Part shown: positions 20,485 through 28,498 of the stretch, in pieces
How the letters are laid out: each line of letters starts with the position of its first letter
Position numbering within the stretch: the stretch's first letter is position 1
DNA from: Streptomyces sclerotialus
GTDB taxonomy: Bacteria > Actinomycetota > Actinomycetes > Streptomycetales > Streptomycetaceae
Direction: 5' to 3'
Length of the DNA: 64,000 nucleotides
NCBI GenBank assembly: GCA_000719105.1
Contig: JODX01000017.1
Coordinates: forward strand, 1-64,000
The notes under the pieces: generated by a model
The model's input: only the letters and a program-made list of their open reading frames with translations
Told to the model about the DNA's origin: nothing
Database searches by the model: none
Made by a program: the position numbers and the translations under genes

Positions 20485-22026
20485 ATGGCAGCCGGTGACG
20501 ACACGCTCGCGCGGGTGCCCACCAGCATCAACGGCTTCGACCGGGTGGCGCTGGGCGGCCTGCCCAAAGGCCGGTGCACCCTGGTGACGGGTACGGCGGG
20601 CAGCGGGAAGACGCTGTTCGCCGTGGAGTTCCTGGCGCGGGGCCGACAGCGGTTCGGCGACCCGGGAGTGTTCGTCACCTTCGAGGAGCCGCCCGCCGAC
20701 ATCCGGCGGAACGCCGCCTCACTGGGCTTCGACATCGCGGCCTGGGAGGCCGAGGGCACCTGGGCGTTCGTGGACGCGGCCCCCGACATCGCCGACGAGG
20801 GGCCGACGGTCGGCACGTACGACTTCCGCGCGCTGGTGGCGCGGATCGGCGACGCGGTACGCAGGACCGGGGCCACCCGGGTGTCCCTGGACTCCCTGGG
20901 CGCGATCTTCACGCGGTTCCCGGACAAGACGGTGGTCCGGCACGAACTGTTCCGCATCGCCACCACATTGGAGGACCTCGGTGTCACGTCCGTCATGACC
21001 GCCGAGCGGACGGACGAGTACGGCAGCATCTCGCGGTACGACGTCGAGGAGTTCGTGCTGAACAACGTCGTCGTCCTGCGGAACGGGCTGCACCAGGAAC
21101 GCCGCCGCCGGACGGTGGAGATCGTCAAGCTCCGGGGGGCGCCGCACCGCACCGGGGAGTGGCTGTTCACCATCGACCCGCGGGACGGCATCGTCGTCAT
21201 CCCCCTCGCGTTCCTCCCCCTCGGCAAGGGGTCGGTGCGGCGCGACCGGGTCTCCTCCGGGATCCCGGCACTGGACGACATGTGCGGCGGGGGCTTCTTC
21301 CGGGACGCGGTGATCCTGCTCTCCGGCCCCACCGGCGTCGGCAAGACGCTGACCGCGCTCGGCTTCATGGTCGCGGGCGTCGACGCGGGCGAACGCTGTC
21401 TGCTCTACACCTTCGACGAGACCCAGGAGCAACTGCGGCGCAGCATGGCGGGCTGGGGCGTGGACCTGGACCGGATGGACGCCACGGGCCTGCTGACCCT
21501 GCTGTCCGAGTACCCGGAGACCTCGTCCCTGGAGGACCACTTCATCCGCATCCGGCGGTCGGTCGAGGAGTTCCGGCCCCAGCGGCTGGTGATCGACGCC
21601 CTGTCCGCGCTGGAGCGCATCGGCACCCCGCGGGCGCTGCTCGACTTCGTCATCGCCCTGGGCGCGGTGGTACGCCCCCGGGGCGTCACCACGCTCCTCA
21701 CGGCGCTGCCCGGGCAGCTCTACCCGGGCCCGGGCGGCCCGTCGATCGCCGAACAGATCGCGAGCCTGACGGACGTCGCCGTCCTGCTGCGCTACATCGA
21801 GTCGCCGGGCCACGTCGGGCGTGCCGTCGCCGTGCTCCAGACCCGCGGCTCGGCCCACGACCACCGCGTCCGCGAGGTCACCATCGACGACACCGGTCTG
21901 CACGTGGGCGCTCCCCTGAAGGGCATGTCCAACATCCTGGCCGGTTACGGGAGCCCGTTGCTGGACACCGGGCCGTGGCCCGCCGGGACGGCCGAGGCCA
22001 CCTCGCAGCCGGAGCCGCATGAATGA
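20485..22026 (+). CDS. KaiC-like double-RecA ATPase
   Basis: Protein of 513 residues with two RecA-type domains, as in cyanobacterial KaiC. Domain CI has GTAGSGKT near residue 36 and the catalytic pair in VTFEEPP near 67; CII has GPTGVGKT near 283 and YTFDETQ near 311. Aligning QIASLTDVAVLLRYIE to KaiC HISTITDTIILLQYVE places Ala426 and Ser427 at the phosphosites Ser431/Thr432, so one acceptor is missing. GGAGG lies nine bases before ATG 20485. It sits between KaiB-like and histidine-kinase genes, overlapping the latter by eight bases. Confidence 0.9.
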   Translation: MAAGDDTLARVPTSINGFDRVALGGLPKGRCTLVTGTAGSGKTLFAVEFLARGRQRFGDPGVFVTFEEPPADIRRNAASLGFDIAAWEAEGTWAFVDAAPDIADEGPTVGTYDFRALVARIGDAVRRTGATRVSLDSLGAIFTRFPDKTVVRHELFRIATTLEDLGVTSVMTAERTDEYGSISRYDVEEFVLNNVVVLRNGLHQERRRRTVEIVKLRGAPHRTGEWLFTIDPRDGIVVIPLAFLPLGKGSVRRDRVSSGIPALDDMCGGGFFRDAVILLSGPTGVGKTLTALGFMVAGVDAGERCLLYTFDETQEQLRRSMAGWGVDLDRMDATGLLTLLSEYPETSSLEDHFIRIRRSVEEFRPQRLVIDALSALERIGTPRALLDFVIALGAVVRPRGVTTLLTALPGQLYPGPGGPSIAEQIASLTDVAVLLRYIESPGHVGRAVAVLQTRGSAHDHRVREVTIDDTGLHVGAPLKGMSNILAGYGSPLLDTGPWPAGTAEATSQPEPHE

Positions 22027-23080
22027 CGGCGTCGCCCCGGACTCCCGCTCCCCGTCACCCGGGGAGCGGGAGTCCGGCGGGCCGGACCACGGGGACATCG
22101 TGCGGGCGGTCCTGGCGGCGTCGGCGGACGGCATCGTGGCGATCGACGAGCGGGGTGTCATCCGCTACTGCAACCCGGCCGCGACCGAACTGTTCGGCCG
22201 CCCGGCCGACGACCTGACCGGCAGCGACCTCGGTTCCCCGCTCGCCGTCGGCGAGACCGTCATCGATCTGGTGCTGCCCGGGGGCGGCAGCCGCGTCGTG
22301 GACATGCGGGTCACCACGACGGTGTTCGAGGGCGAGCGGCTGCACGTCGTCGCGCTGCGGGACATCACCCGGCGGCGCCAGGCGGAACGCGAACTGGAGG
22401 AGGCACTGGAGCGGCGCAACGTCGTCGTCGCCGTCGCGGCCCACCAACTGCACAACCCGCTGGCCACCATCGGTCTCCTGGTCTCCGTGCTGCGCGACCG
22501 CCGCGTGGCGGCCGACGCGGAGCGGCGCACCGAGATCCTCGCCCGGATCGGCGAGCGCGTCACCCACCTCCAGGGGCTCGTCCGCAAACTCCTCACCGCC
22601 TCCCGGATCGACGCCCACGAGGCGGGCGGCACCCCCGAGCGCGTCCCCGTCCTGGGCTTCCTCATCGAGCGGCTGGCCGACCTCGGCGAACGGGCGGAAT
22701 CCGTCCGCCTGTCCTGCGGGCGCGGGCTGCGGGCGTACGTCGACCGGGTCGCCTTCTCCGAAATGCTCACGAACTACCTGGAGAACGCCCTGTCCTACGG
22801 CCGTCCGCCGGTCGAGGTGAGGGCCGAGGAGAGGACCGAGGAGGGCGGCGGGCGCTGGGTGGACATCACGGTGCGCGATCACGGCCCGGGGGTGGCCCCC
22901 GACTTCCTCCCGCGCCTGTTCGAACGGTTCAGCCGCGACCCCGTCCACGGGCAGGGCACGGACGGGGCCGGGCTGGGGCTGTGGATCGTCCGCAACCTGG
23001 CCCGCGCCAACGGGGGCGACGCGTGGTACGAGCCGCAGCCGGACGGCGCGTGCTTCCGCCTGCGGCTGCCGGGAGCGTGA
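22019..23080 (+). CDS. PAS domain sensor histidine kinase
   Basis: Protein of 353 residues, apparently cytosolic with no membrane helix. A PAS domain covers about residues 28-115 (GIVAIDERGVIRYCNPAA). The HisKA dimerisation helix carries the phospho-acceptor in VAAHQLHNPLATI near residue 142, and the ATPase domain has NYLENALSYG, DHGPGV and GAGLGLWIV. Its ATG overlaps the end of the KaiC-like gene (ATGAATGA). The nearest response regulator is the divergent LuxR protein upstream of the operon. The sensor may read the KaiC-like ATPase, as SasA does; this is inference. Confidence 0.9.
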   Translation: MNDGVAPDSRSPSPGERESGGPDHGDIVRAVLAASADGIVAIDERGVIRYCNPAATELFGRPADDLTGSDLGSPLAVGETVIDLVLPGGGSRVVDMRVTTTVFEGERLHVVALRDITRRRQAERELEEALERRNVVVAVAAHQLHNPLATIGLLVSVLRDRRVAADAERRTEILARIGERVTHLQGLVRKLLTASRIDAHEAGGTPERVPVLGFLIERLADLGERAESVRLSCGRGLRAYVDRVAFSEMLTNYLENALSYGRPPVEVRAEERTEEGGGRWVDITVRDHGPGVAPDFLPRLFERFSRDPVHGQGTDGAGLGLWIVRNLARANGGDAWYEPQPDGACFRLRLPGA

Positions 23081-23128
23081 GGGCGGCCTGCCCCTGCTGC
23101 ACGTCGCCCACGCCGTCATCACCGGCCG

Positions 23129-24415
23129 TCACGCGGCCGGAACGGTCGGGCAGGGCGAGGCGCTCGGGGAGGCACCGGGGTCGGGGGACGGGGTCGCGGA
23201 CTCCTGGGAGCAGTCGTCCGGGCCGGTGGGCGAAGGGCCCGGGCCGGTCGGGTCCGGCGACGGACTTTCGGCGGGGGACTCACCGGGCGGCTGCGAGGGC
23301 TGCTCACTCGTCGGAGGCGCCGTCGGGACGGAAGGCTCCGGGGACGGGGAGGTGGGTTCCGGGCCCGGGGCCGGTGCGGTGGAGGAGGGTGAGGGGGGCG
23401 GCTCGGGGCTGCCGGACGGGCTCGGGTCCGGGTCCGGTCCGATGATGACGCCGTCCTCGCCGCCCCCGCCCTTGCCTCCCCCGCCGCCGTTCTCCCCGTC
23501 GACGGGCTCGGTCGCCGGGGTGTCGCCGCCCGCGCCGGGGCTGGTCGGGATGACGCCCTTGCCGTCGGGGACGGTGTGGACCCCCTGGCTGTAGAAGGCC
23601 AGCCAGTACCTGACCAGTCGCAGGTAGGAACGGGAGTAGTTGTAGCTGAGGATCGCCCGGTCCAGGTCCGCGGCCCGGCTCAGGTTCCGGTCGCCCGCGC
23701 ACAGGTAGTGCCCGGCCGCCAGGGCCGCGTCGAAGATGTTGTTCGGGTCGGCCCGGCCGTCGCCGTTGCCGTCCGCGCCCCAGCGGGCCCAGGTGGAGGG
23801 CAGGAACTGCATCGGTCCGACCGCGCGGTCGTAGACCGTGTCACCGTCGTGGGCGCCCCCGTCCGTGTCCCGGATCAGCGCGAAACCCTGGCCGTTGAGG
23901 GGCGGTCCGGTGATCCGGCCCAGTGTGGTGCCGTTCCGGTCGACCGCGCCGCCGCGCGCCTGGCCGGACTCGACCTTGCCGATCGCCGCGAGCAGTTCCC
24001 AGGGCAGCCGGCAGCCGGGATCCGTCCTGCCGACGGATGCCTCGGCGGCACGGTAGGCACGCAGGACGGTGGCCGGGATGCCTGACTGGGAACGGACGTC
24101 CGCCGTGCGTGCCGGGGAGGCCGGCGCGGCGTCCGAGGTCGTCAGGGGCGGGAGTTCGGTGTGGTAGGAACCGTCGCCCGGCGGCTCGAGCCCGGCGTAC
24201 GGACCGTCCTCCACCGCTCTGCCCTCGTCATCGGCGGACGGTGCGGCGTGGGCGTCCTCCGCGTCCCGGGTGAGACCGGGTGCCTGGGAGGCGGTGAGGG
24301 CCGCCATGGCCGCCACGGCGATCGCGGTCGTCCGCAGCCCCCTGCGGGTCCTGCGGGTCCTGCGGGTCATGCGGGTCCGGCCGGTGTGCGGGCGTCGTGT
24401 ACGGCGTACGGACAT
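23129..24415 (-). CDS. Lytic murein transglycosylase (SLT/MltB-like), exported
   Basis: Protein of 428 residues from ATG 24415, with AGGAG eight bases upstream. An Arg-rich N-terminus (RTRMTRRTRRTRRG) and a hydrophobic segment form a signal sequence. The catalytic domain (about residues 125-285) shows LLAAIGKVESGQARGGA with the catalytic Glu, AVGPMQFLPSTWARWGADG, and LCAGDRNL. The last 130 residues are a Pro/Ser/Glu-rich tail that may span the wall. It should cleave peptidoglycan glycan strands outside the cell. The N-terminal repeats arise from a 9-bp DNA tandem. Confidence 0.88.
   Translation of the reverse strand: MSVRRTRRPHTGRTRMTRRTRRTRRGLRTTAIAVAAMAALTASQAPGLTRDAEDAHAAPSADDEGRAVEDGPYAGLEPPGDGSYHTELPPLTTSDAAPASPARTADVRSQSGIPATVLRAYRAAEASVGRTDPGCRLPWELLAAIGKVESGQARGGAVDRNGTTLGRITGPPLNGQGFALIRDTDGGAHDGDTVYDRAVGPMQFLPSTWARWGADGNGDGRADPNNIFDAALAAGHYLCAGDRNLSRAADLDRAILSYNYSRSYLRLVRYWLAFYSQGVHTVPDGKGVIPTSPGAGGDTPATEPVDGENGGGGGKGGGGEDGVIIGPDPDPSPSGSPEPPPSPSSTAPAPGPEPTSPSPEPSVPTAPPTSEQPSQPPGESPAESPSPDPTGPGPSPTGPDDCSQESATPSPDPGASPSASPCPTVPAA
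24342..24377 (-). repeat. Tandem repeat, 4 x 9 bp
   Basis: Four copies of CTGCGGGTC on the plus strand (the last begins with A) lie inside the signal-peptide region of the transglycosylase and encode the repeated TRR motif. Confidence 0.8.
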
Positions 24416-24514
24416 GGCTGTCACTCCTGTCGGATGCGTCGCGGATGCGAGAGGGGGGCGTACTCGAAGGAGGCTTGCGAGCCGGTCGGTGCCGTCGCGG
24501 TCGCTCGTACGTCC

Positions 24515-25327
24515 TCAGCGGCCGAAGGTGTCGATGCCGGAGACGAGCCAGCGTCCGTCGCGGTGCACGACGTCGACGGCGAGCATGGCCCCCGCGTACA
24601 CGCCCTCGTCCCGCGCGGCCCCCTCCTTCCCGTCCGCTTCCCCCGCGGTACCGACGCTGCTCTGGTCGGCGTAGACGAGGACCCGGGCCCGGTCGCCGTC
24701 GATCCGTTCGACCGCGCTCTCGGTGACCGTCGTGGTGATCACCGCCTTCTGCTCGTCGGCCCGTTCCCGGACGTCGGCGAGCAGATCGCTGTGCTGACCG
24801 ACGGCCTTCCCCGTGAGGAGCTCCTTCGCGGCTTTCCCGGATGCGGCGGGGTCGGTGTGGTCGTAGGAGAAGAGCCGGTCGACGGCCTTGGCCGTCTGGC
24901 CCTTGATCTCGCTGGTGCGGGCGAGGTCGGTCAGGGCCGTGTTGCGCCGCGCGGGCTCGTCCCGGGCCGCCTCGGCCTGCGCGTGCGCCCAGCCGGCGAA
25001 GCCGCCGAGCAGCACGGTCAGGGCGCAGAGGGCGACGAGACCGGTGGGGCGGCGGGGGCGGGTCCGGGTGGTCGCCCGCTCGCCGTCCGCGGCCGTCCCG
25101 GACTGTGGCGTGGAGGGGGAAGGCGAAGAGGAAGAGGAGCGAGAGGAAGAGGGAGCGGAGGAGGCGGACGGCGGCGGCGCGTCGGGGGAGACCGGGACGG
25201 CCGTGTCGCGCGTACGGGGCCGGCTTCCGGCGCTCTCCGGGGCCCGGGTGAAGGCGGCGGGCCGGGCCTCGCGATCCCTGATCCGGCGGCGGCGCTGGCG
25301 GTTGATGTGGTGGCGGGTCGTCGACAT
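24515..25327 (-). CDS. Mce-associated membrane protein
   Basis: Protein of 270 residues. About 95 polar Arg/Ser/Pro-rich residues are followed by one membrane helix (GLVALCALTVLLGGFAGWA) and an extracytoplasmic NTF2-like domain ending in DGRWLVSGIDTFGR. It is the last gene of the minus-strand Mce operon. Mce-associated proteins are known to stabilise the Mce lipid transporter. It shares its plan (helix, helical region with TALT-type motif, beta domain ending in W) with the three genes before it, so they are paralogues. Confidence 0.8.
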   Translation of the reverse strand: MSTTRHHINRQRRRRIRDREARPAAFTRAPESAGSRPRTRDTAVPVSPDAPPPSASSAPSSSRSSSSSPSPSTPQSGTAADGERATTRTRPRRPTGLVALCALTVLLGGFAGWAHAQAEAARDEPARRNTALTDLARTSEIKGQTAKAVDRLFSYDHTDPAASGKAAKELLTGKAVGQHSDLLADVRERADEQKAVITTTVTESAVERIDGDRARVLVYADQSSVGTAGEADGKEGAARDEGVYAGAMLAVDVVHRDGRWLVSGIDTFGR

Positions 25328-25375
25328 CGTGCGGTGTCCTCTCGGTGCGGGCGGCTGGCGGCGCGTTCGGAACGG

Positions 25376-25948
25376 TCAGCCGGCCGGTGCGCCACCCACG
25401 GGTGCCTGTCCCAGGGCGCTCAGCCGCCACTGGCCCCCGGCACGCGTGAGCTCGCCGAGCATGCGGCTGTCCTTCTCGGTCTTCGCGCCGCCGGACGCCT
25501 TGACGGTGACGCGCAGGGCGATCAGTACCCGGGCGCGGCCCGCTCGGTCGTCGAGTTCGGTGACGGCGCCCGACAGCACCCGGGCCGAGGTGACCGTCTT
25601 CGCCTTCTTCACCTGCTCGGCGAAGTCGGCGCGCCCCGACACCAGTTGTTCGCGCAGCTCTCCGGTGGTCGACGACTCCCACAGGTCGAGGCCGCGGTTC
25701 AGGTCCTGGTGGTCGAGCGTGTTGAGGTTCTGCACGGCCTGCTCCCCGGCGGCGAGCGCCTCGTCCCGCTGCACCGCGTACGCGGCCCGGTCGTCGTGGG
25801 CCGCCCGGTACCAGTCCTGGCCCGCCCACACCGCGAAGCCGCCGGCCACGAGGGCGAGGACGAGGACCAGGGCAGGCAGCGGGCGGGCGCGGTGTCCGGC
25901 GAGGACGTGGACCGCGTGTGCGCGTACGCCTGCGCGTGCGTGTTGCAT
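25376..25948 (-). CDS. Mce-associated membrane protein
   Basis: Protein of 190 residues from ATG 25948, with TGGAG six bases upstream. One membrane helix (ALVLVLALVAGGFAVWAG) is followed by an external domain with the segment RDEALAAGEQAVQNLNTLDH and an end GGQWRLSALGQAPV. It is paralogous to the neighbours on both sides and belongs to the same operon. It probably acts as an accessory subunit of the Mce lipid importer; the exact partner is unknown. Confidence 0.8.
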   Translation of the reverse strand: MQHARAGVRAHAVHVLAGHRARPLPALVLVLALVAGGFAVWAGQDWYRAAHDDRAAYAVQRDEALAAGEQAVQNLNTLDHQDLNRGLDLWESSTTGELREQLVSGRADFAEQVKKAKTVTSARVLSGAVTELDDRAGRARVLIALRVTVKASGGAKTEKDSRMLGELTRAGGQWRLSALGQAPVGGAPAG

Positions 25949-25974
25949 GGGCTGCTCCAGTCTCCCGCGCACGT

Positions 25975-26658
25975 TCAGCGGGCCTTGATGTCGACGATCC
26001 GCCACCGGTCGTCGTCGAACCGCGCCGTGACGGAGAGCTGGGCGGCCGCGGTGGTGGCGTCGCCCTTGCCGCGGCGGGAGGTCTGGTCGAGGAAGACCAG
26101 CAGGCGCGCCCGGTCACCGTCGAGTTCGATCACTCCGGTACGGACGGCCCTGGTGCTCAGGGTGACGCCCTGCTCGGTGAGGTCGTCGCGGACCTGGCCG
26201 AACAGGTCCCGGTACTGGCGGGCGGCGCGGCCGTCGAGGACGGTGCGTGCGGAGCGTTCGGCGGCCGCGGTGCCGTCCGGTGTGTAGGAGAAGATCCGGG
26301 CGAGGGCGTTGTCGACGTCGCCGGCGACTCGGGTGGTGGCCTCCGTGTCGGTGAGCGCACGGTTCCGGACGGGCTCGGCCGACCTCAGCTCGTGGGCACC
26401 GTAGAAGAAGCCACCGCCGCCGAGGAGGAGCGCCGCGGCGACGCCCGCTGCCGCGGCCCGGCGCAGCCGCCCGCCCGGCGGCCGGCGGGTGCCGGTATCG
26501 GGTTCGGTACCGATACCGGTGCCGGTACGGATATCGGTACCGGTACCGCCCTCCGCGTTCGCACCGACGCCGGAAACCTCACCGGTACCGGAGTCCTCTC
26601 CCGTACCGGCCTCAGGCGCTCCGTCCCCGCGCAGCAGCCGCGTCAGCATGGGCGTCAT
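25975..26658 (-). CDS. Mce-associated membrane protein with Gly/Thr-rich cytosolic tail
   Basis: Protein of 227 residues from ATG 26658, which overlaps the preceding gene's TGA (ATGA). Residues 15-60 form a low-complexity Gly/Thr region encoded by repeated GGTACCGG-like DNA. A membrane helix (AAAAGVAAALLLGGGGFFYG) and the usual Mce-associated external domain follow, ending DDRWRIVDIKAR. The repeat tail is likely disordered and probably variable between strains. Confidence 0.8.
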   Translation of the reverse strand: MTPMLTRLLRGDGAPEAGTGEDSGTGEVSGVGANAEGGTGTDIRTGTGIGTEPDTGTRRPPGGRLRRAAAAGVAAALLLGGGGFFYGAHELRSAEPVRNRALTDTEATTRVAGDVDNALARIFSYTPDGTAAAERSARTVLDGRAARQYRDLFGQVRDDLTEQGVTLSTRAVRTGVIELDGDRARLLVFLDQTSRRGKGDATTAAAQLSVTARFDDDRWRIVDIKAR

Positions 26659-27194
26659 CGGTCGCCGTCCTCCTCTTCCCTCGTGCTCGTCCCCGCCTCG
26701 GCCCCCGCGAGCGGTACCGCGCTCAAGGCCCGCACCTTCCACTCCCCCTCGCCCGTGCGGGCCAGGACGGCCTCCAGGCGTTTGCGGTCGGTGGTCGCCT
26801 TCTTCGTCCCGGCCGGAGTGACCTCGACGCTGACCGTGGTGATGAGCTGGGCCGTGCCGGTCCGGGTGTCGAGCGCGGTGAGGGCGGCCTCGGTGACGGT
26901 GCCGCGCGCCGAGGCGCCCGCCTTCGCCCCGGTGCGGCCGAGTTCCTCGCGCAGCGGCCCGGTGGAGGCGTCGCGCCAGGCCCGGATGCTCTTCTCGGCC
27001 TGCTGCCGGGAGGTGGCGTCGAGCGTGGTGAGCACGGCGATGCCCGTCCGTCCGTCGGCGAGCGCCTCGTCGCGCTGCCGGCCGTACGCGAGCGCGTCGT
27101 CGGTACGTGCCTGTGCGTACGTCCATGCGCCGGTGCCGCAGAAGCCGACCGCCAGTGCGAGCCCCACGCCGGTGAGGAGACGGGCCCTCCTCAT
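26655..27194 (-). CDS. Mce-associated membrane protein
   Basis: Protein of 179 residues. A signal-anchor helix (LLTGVGLALAVGFCGTGAW) is directly N-terminal, followed by RQRDEALADGRTGIAVLTTLD and a beta-rich domain ending GEWKVRALSAVPL. The ATG overlaps the TGA of the sixth Mce protein gene and its own stop overlaps the next start, so translation is coupled throughout. It is likely an envelope-exposed accessory of the Mce transporter. Confidence 0.82.
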   Translation of the reverse strand: MRRARLLTGVGLALAVGFCGTGAWTYAQARTDDALAYGRQRDEALADGRTGIAVLTTLDATSRQQAEKSIRAWRDASTGPLREELGRTGAKAGASARGTVTEAALTALDTRTGTAQLITTVSVEVTPAGTKKATTDRKRLEAVLARTGEGEWKVRALSAVPLAGAEAGTSTREEEDGDR

Positions 27195-28498
27195 CGCGTG
27201 CTCCCGGTCGCGGGGACGAGGAGTGCCGCCATGTCACCGGGTGCCTCGCCGTCCTGGCCGGGCAGGGCGAGGGCGCCGGGGAGCGGCGCGGCGGATCCGC
27301 CCGCCGCCCGTGCCCCGTCGCTGCCACCGCCACTGCCGCCACTGCTGCCGGAGGGCAGGGTGCCGGGTTTCGCCGGGTCGGGCACCGCGCCGCCCTTCGG
27401 GGCGTTCGCCGAGCCCCGCACGTTGTACCCGTCCGCGGCGGAGGCGGTGCAGGCTGCTTTGGTGTTGAGGGCGGGCGCGGTACCGAGGTCGAGCCCGTGG
27501 CGGTAGCGCGTGGCGCCGTATCCGTCGGTGCAGGGCAGGGGTTTGAAGAAGGTGACGGCCATGCCGAAGTTCAGCTTTCCTCCGTCGACAGCGGTGGCTC
27601 CGGCGGAGACGGCCGCCGGGTACTTCACGAGGAGTTCCTCCGTACCGCGCTGCCGGGTGACGGCGATCTCGGAGGTGGTGAGCAGGTTGGCGAGGACGAC
27701 GCCGAGGCTCGGGTCGAGGTCCCGCAGGAGGCCGCTGACCTGGGTGGCGGCCTCGGGGGTGACGGCGAGGAGGCGGCGCAGGTCGGCGTCGGAGTCCTTG
27801 AGGGTGCGGGCCAGTTCCTTCGCTCCGGTGGCGAAGTCGCGGATGGCCCGCTCCTCCTCCGCCTGGGTGCGCAGGACGGTCTCGCCGTCGGTGATGAGCC
27901 GGGTGGTGGACGGCAGGGCGCGGTCGGCGGCCTCCAGGAAGTCGCTGCCACTGTCGAGCAGCACCTGGAGATCGTCGCCGTGGCCTTCGAAGGCCTTGCC
28001 GAACTCGTCCACGACCGTGCGCAGGTCGTCCAGCGGCACGGAGCCGGCCAGGTCGTTCACGCTGGTGAGGACGTCGGTGACCGGTGCGGGCACCTGGGTG
28101 TCGGGCTGTTCGATACGGGCGCCGTCGGCGAGGTAGGGGCCGCCGTCGCTCTCGGGCCGCAGGTCGATGTACTGCTCACCCACGGCGGAGAGCCCGGCGA
28201 CCACGGCGCGGGTGTCGGCGGGGATGCTCGGGGCGGACTTCTTGATACGGAGTTCGGCGACGACGCCGTCGGCGGTGAGGCCGATCGGGCCGACCCGCCC
28301 CACGGAGACCCCCCGGTAGGTGACGTTCGAGTGGGTGAACAGGCCGCCTGTGCGCGGGAGTTGTACGTCGACGGTGTAGTAGTCGGCGACACCGACGTAC
28401 CGGCCGAGGTCGGCGTAGCGGATGCCGAGGACGGCGAGGGCGAGGACGGCGATGAGCAGGAAGGCGAGGTTCTTCAGCCGTACGGCGAGGGTGATCAA
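27191..28498 (-). CDS. Mce family protein (sixth, MceF position)
   Basis: Protein of 435 residues. A membrane anchor (LAFLLIAVLALAVLG) is followed by the MCE/MlaD domain (LPRTGGLFTHSNVTYRGVSVGRVGPI, residues about 45-120) and a long helical region. The C-terminal tail is Gly/Ser/Pro-rich. MCE proteins assemble as hexamers forming a hydrophobic tunnel for lipids, and six consecutive genes here suggest a heterohexamer. Both ends overlap the neighbours by four bases. Confidence 0.92.
   Translation of the reverse strand: MITLAVRLKNLAFLLIAVLALAVLGIRYADLGRYVGVADYYTVDVQLPRTGGLFTHSNVTYRGVSVGRVGPIGLTADGVVAELRIKKSAPSIPADTRAVVAGLSAVGEQYIDLRPESDGGPYLADGARIEQPDTQVPAPVTDVLTSVNDLAGSVPLDDLRTVVDEFGKAFEGHGDDLQVLLDSGSDFLEAADRALPSTTRLITDGETVLRTQAEEERAIRDFATGAKELARTLKDSDADLRRLLAVTPEAATQVSGLLRDLDPSLGVVLANLLTTSEIAVTRQRGTEELLVKYPAAVSAGATAVDGGKLNFGMAVTFFKPLPCTDGYGATRYRHGLDLGTAPALNTKAACTASAADGYNVRGSANAPKGGAVPDPAKPGTLPSGSSGGSGGGSDGARAAGGSAAPLPGALALPGQDGEAPGDMAALLVPATGSTR

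Noticed and set aside
23081..23128. Short gap after the histidine kinase gene as a terminator
   Set aside because: Only weak, imperfect complementarity is present.
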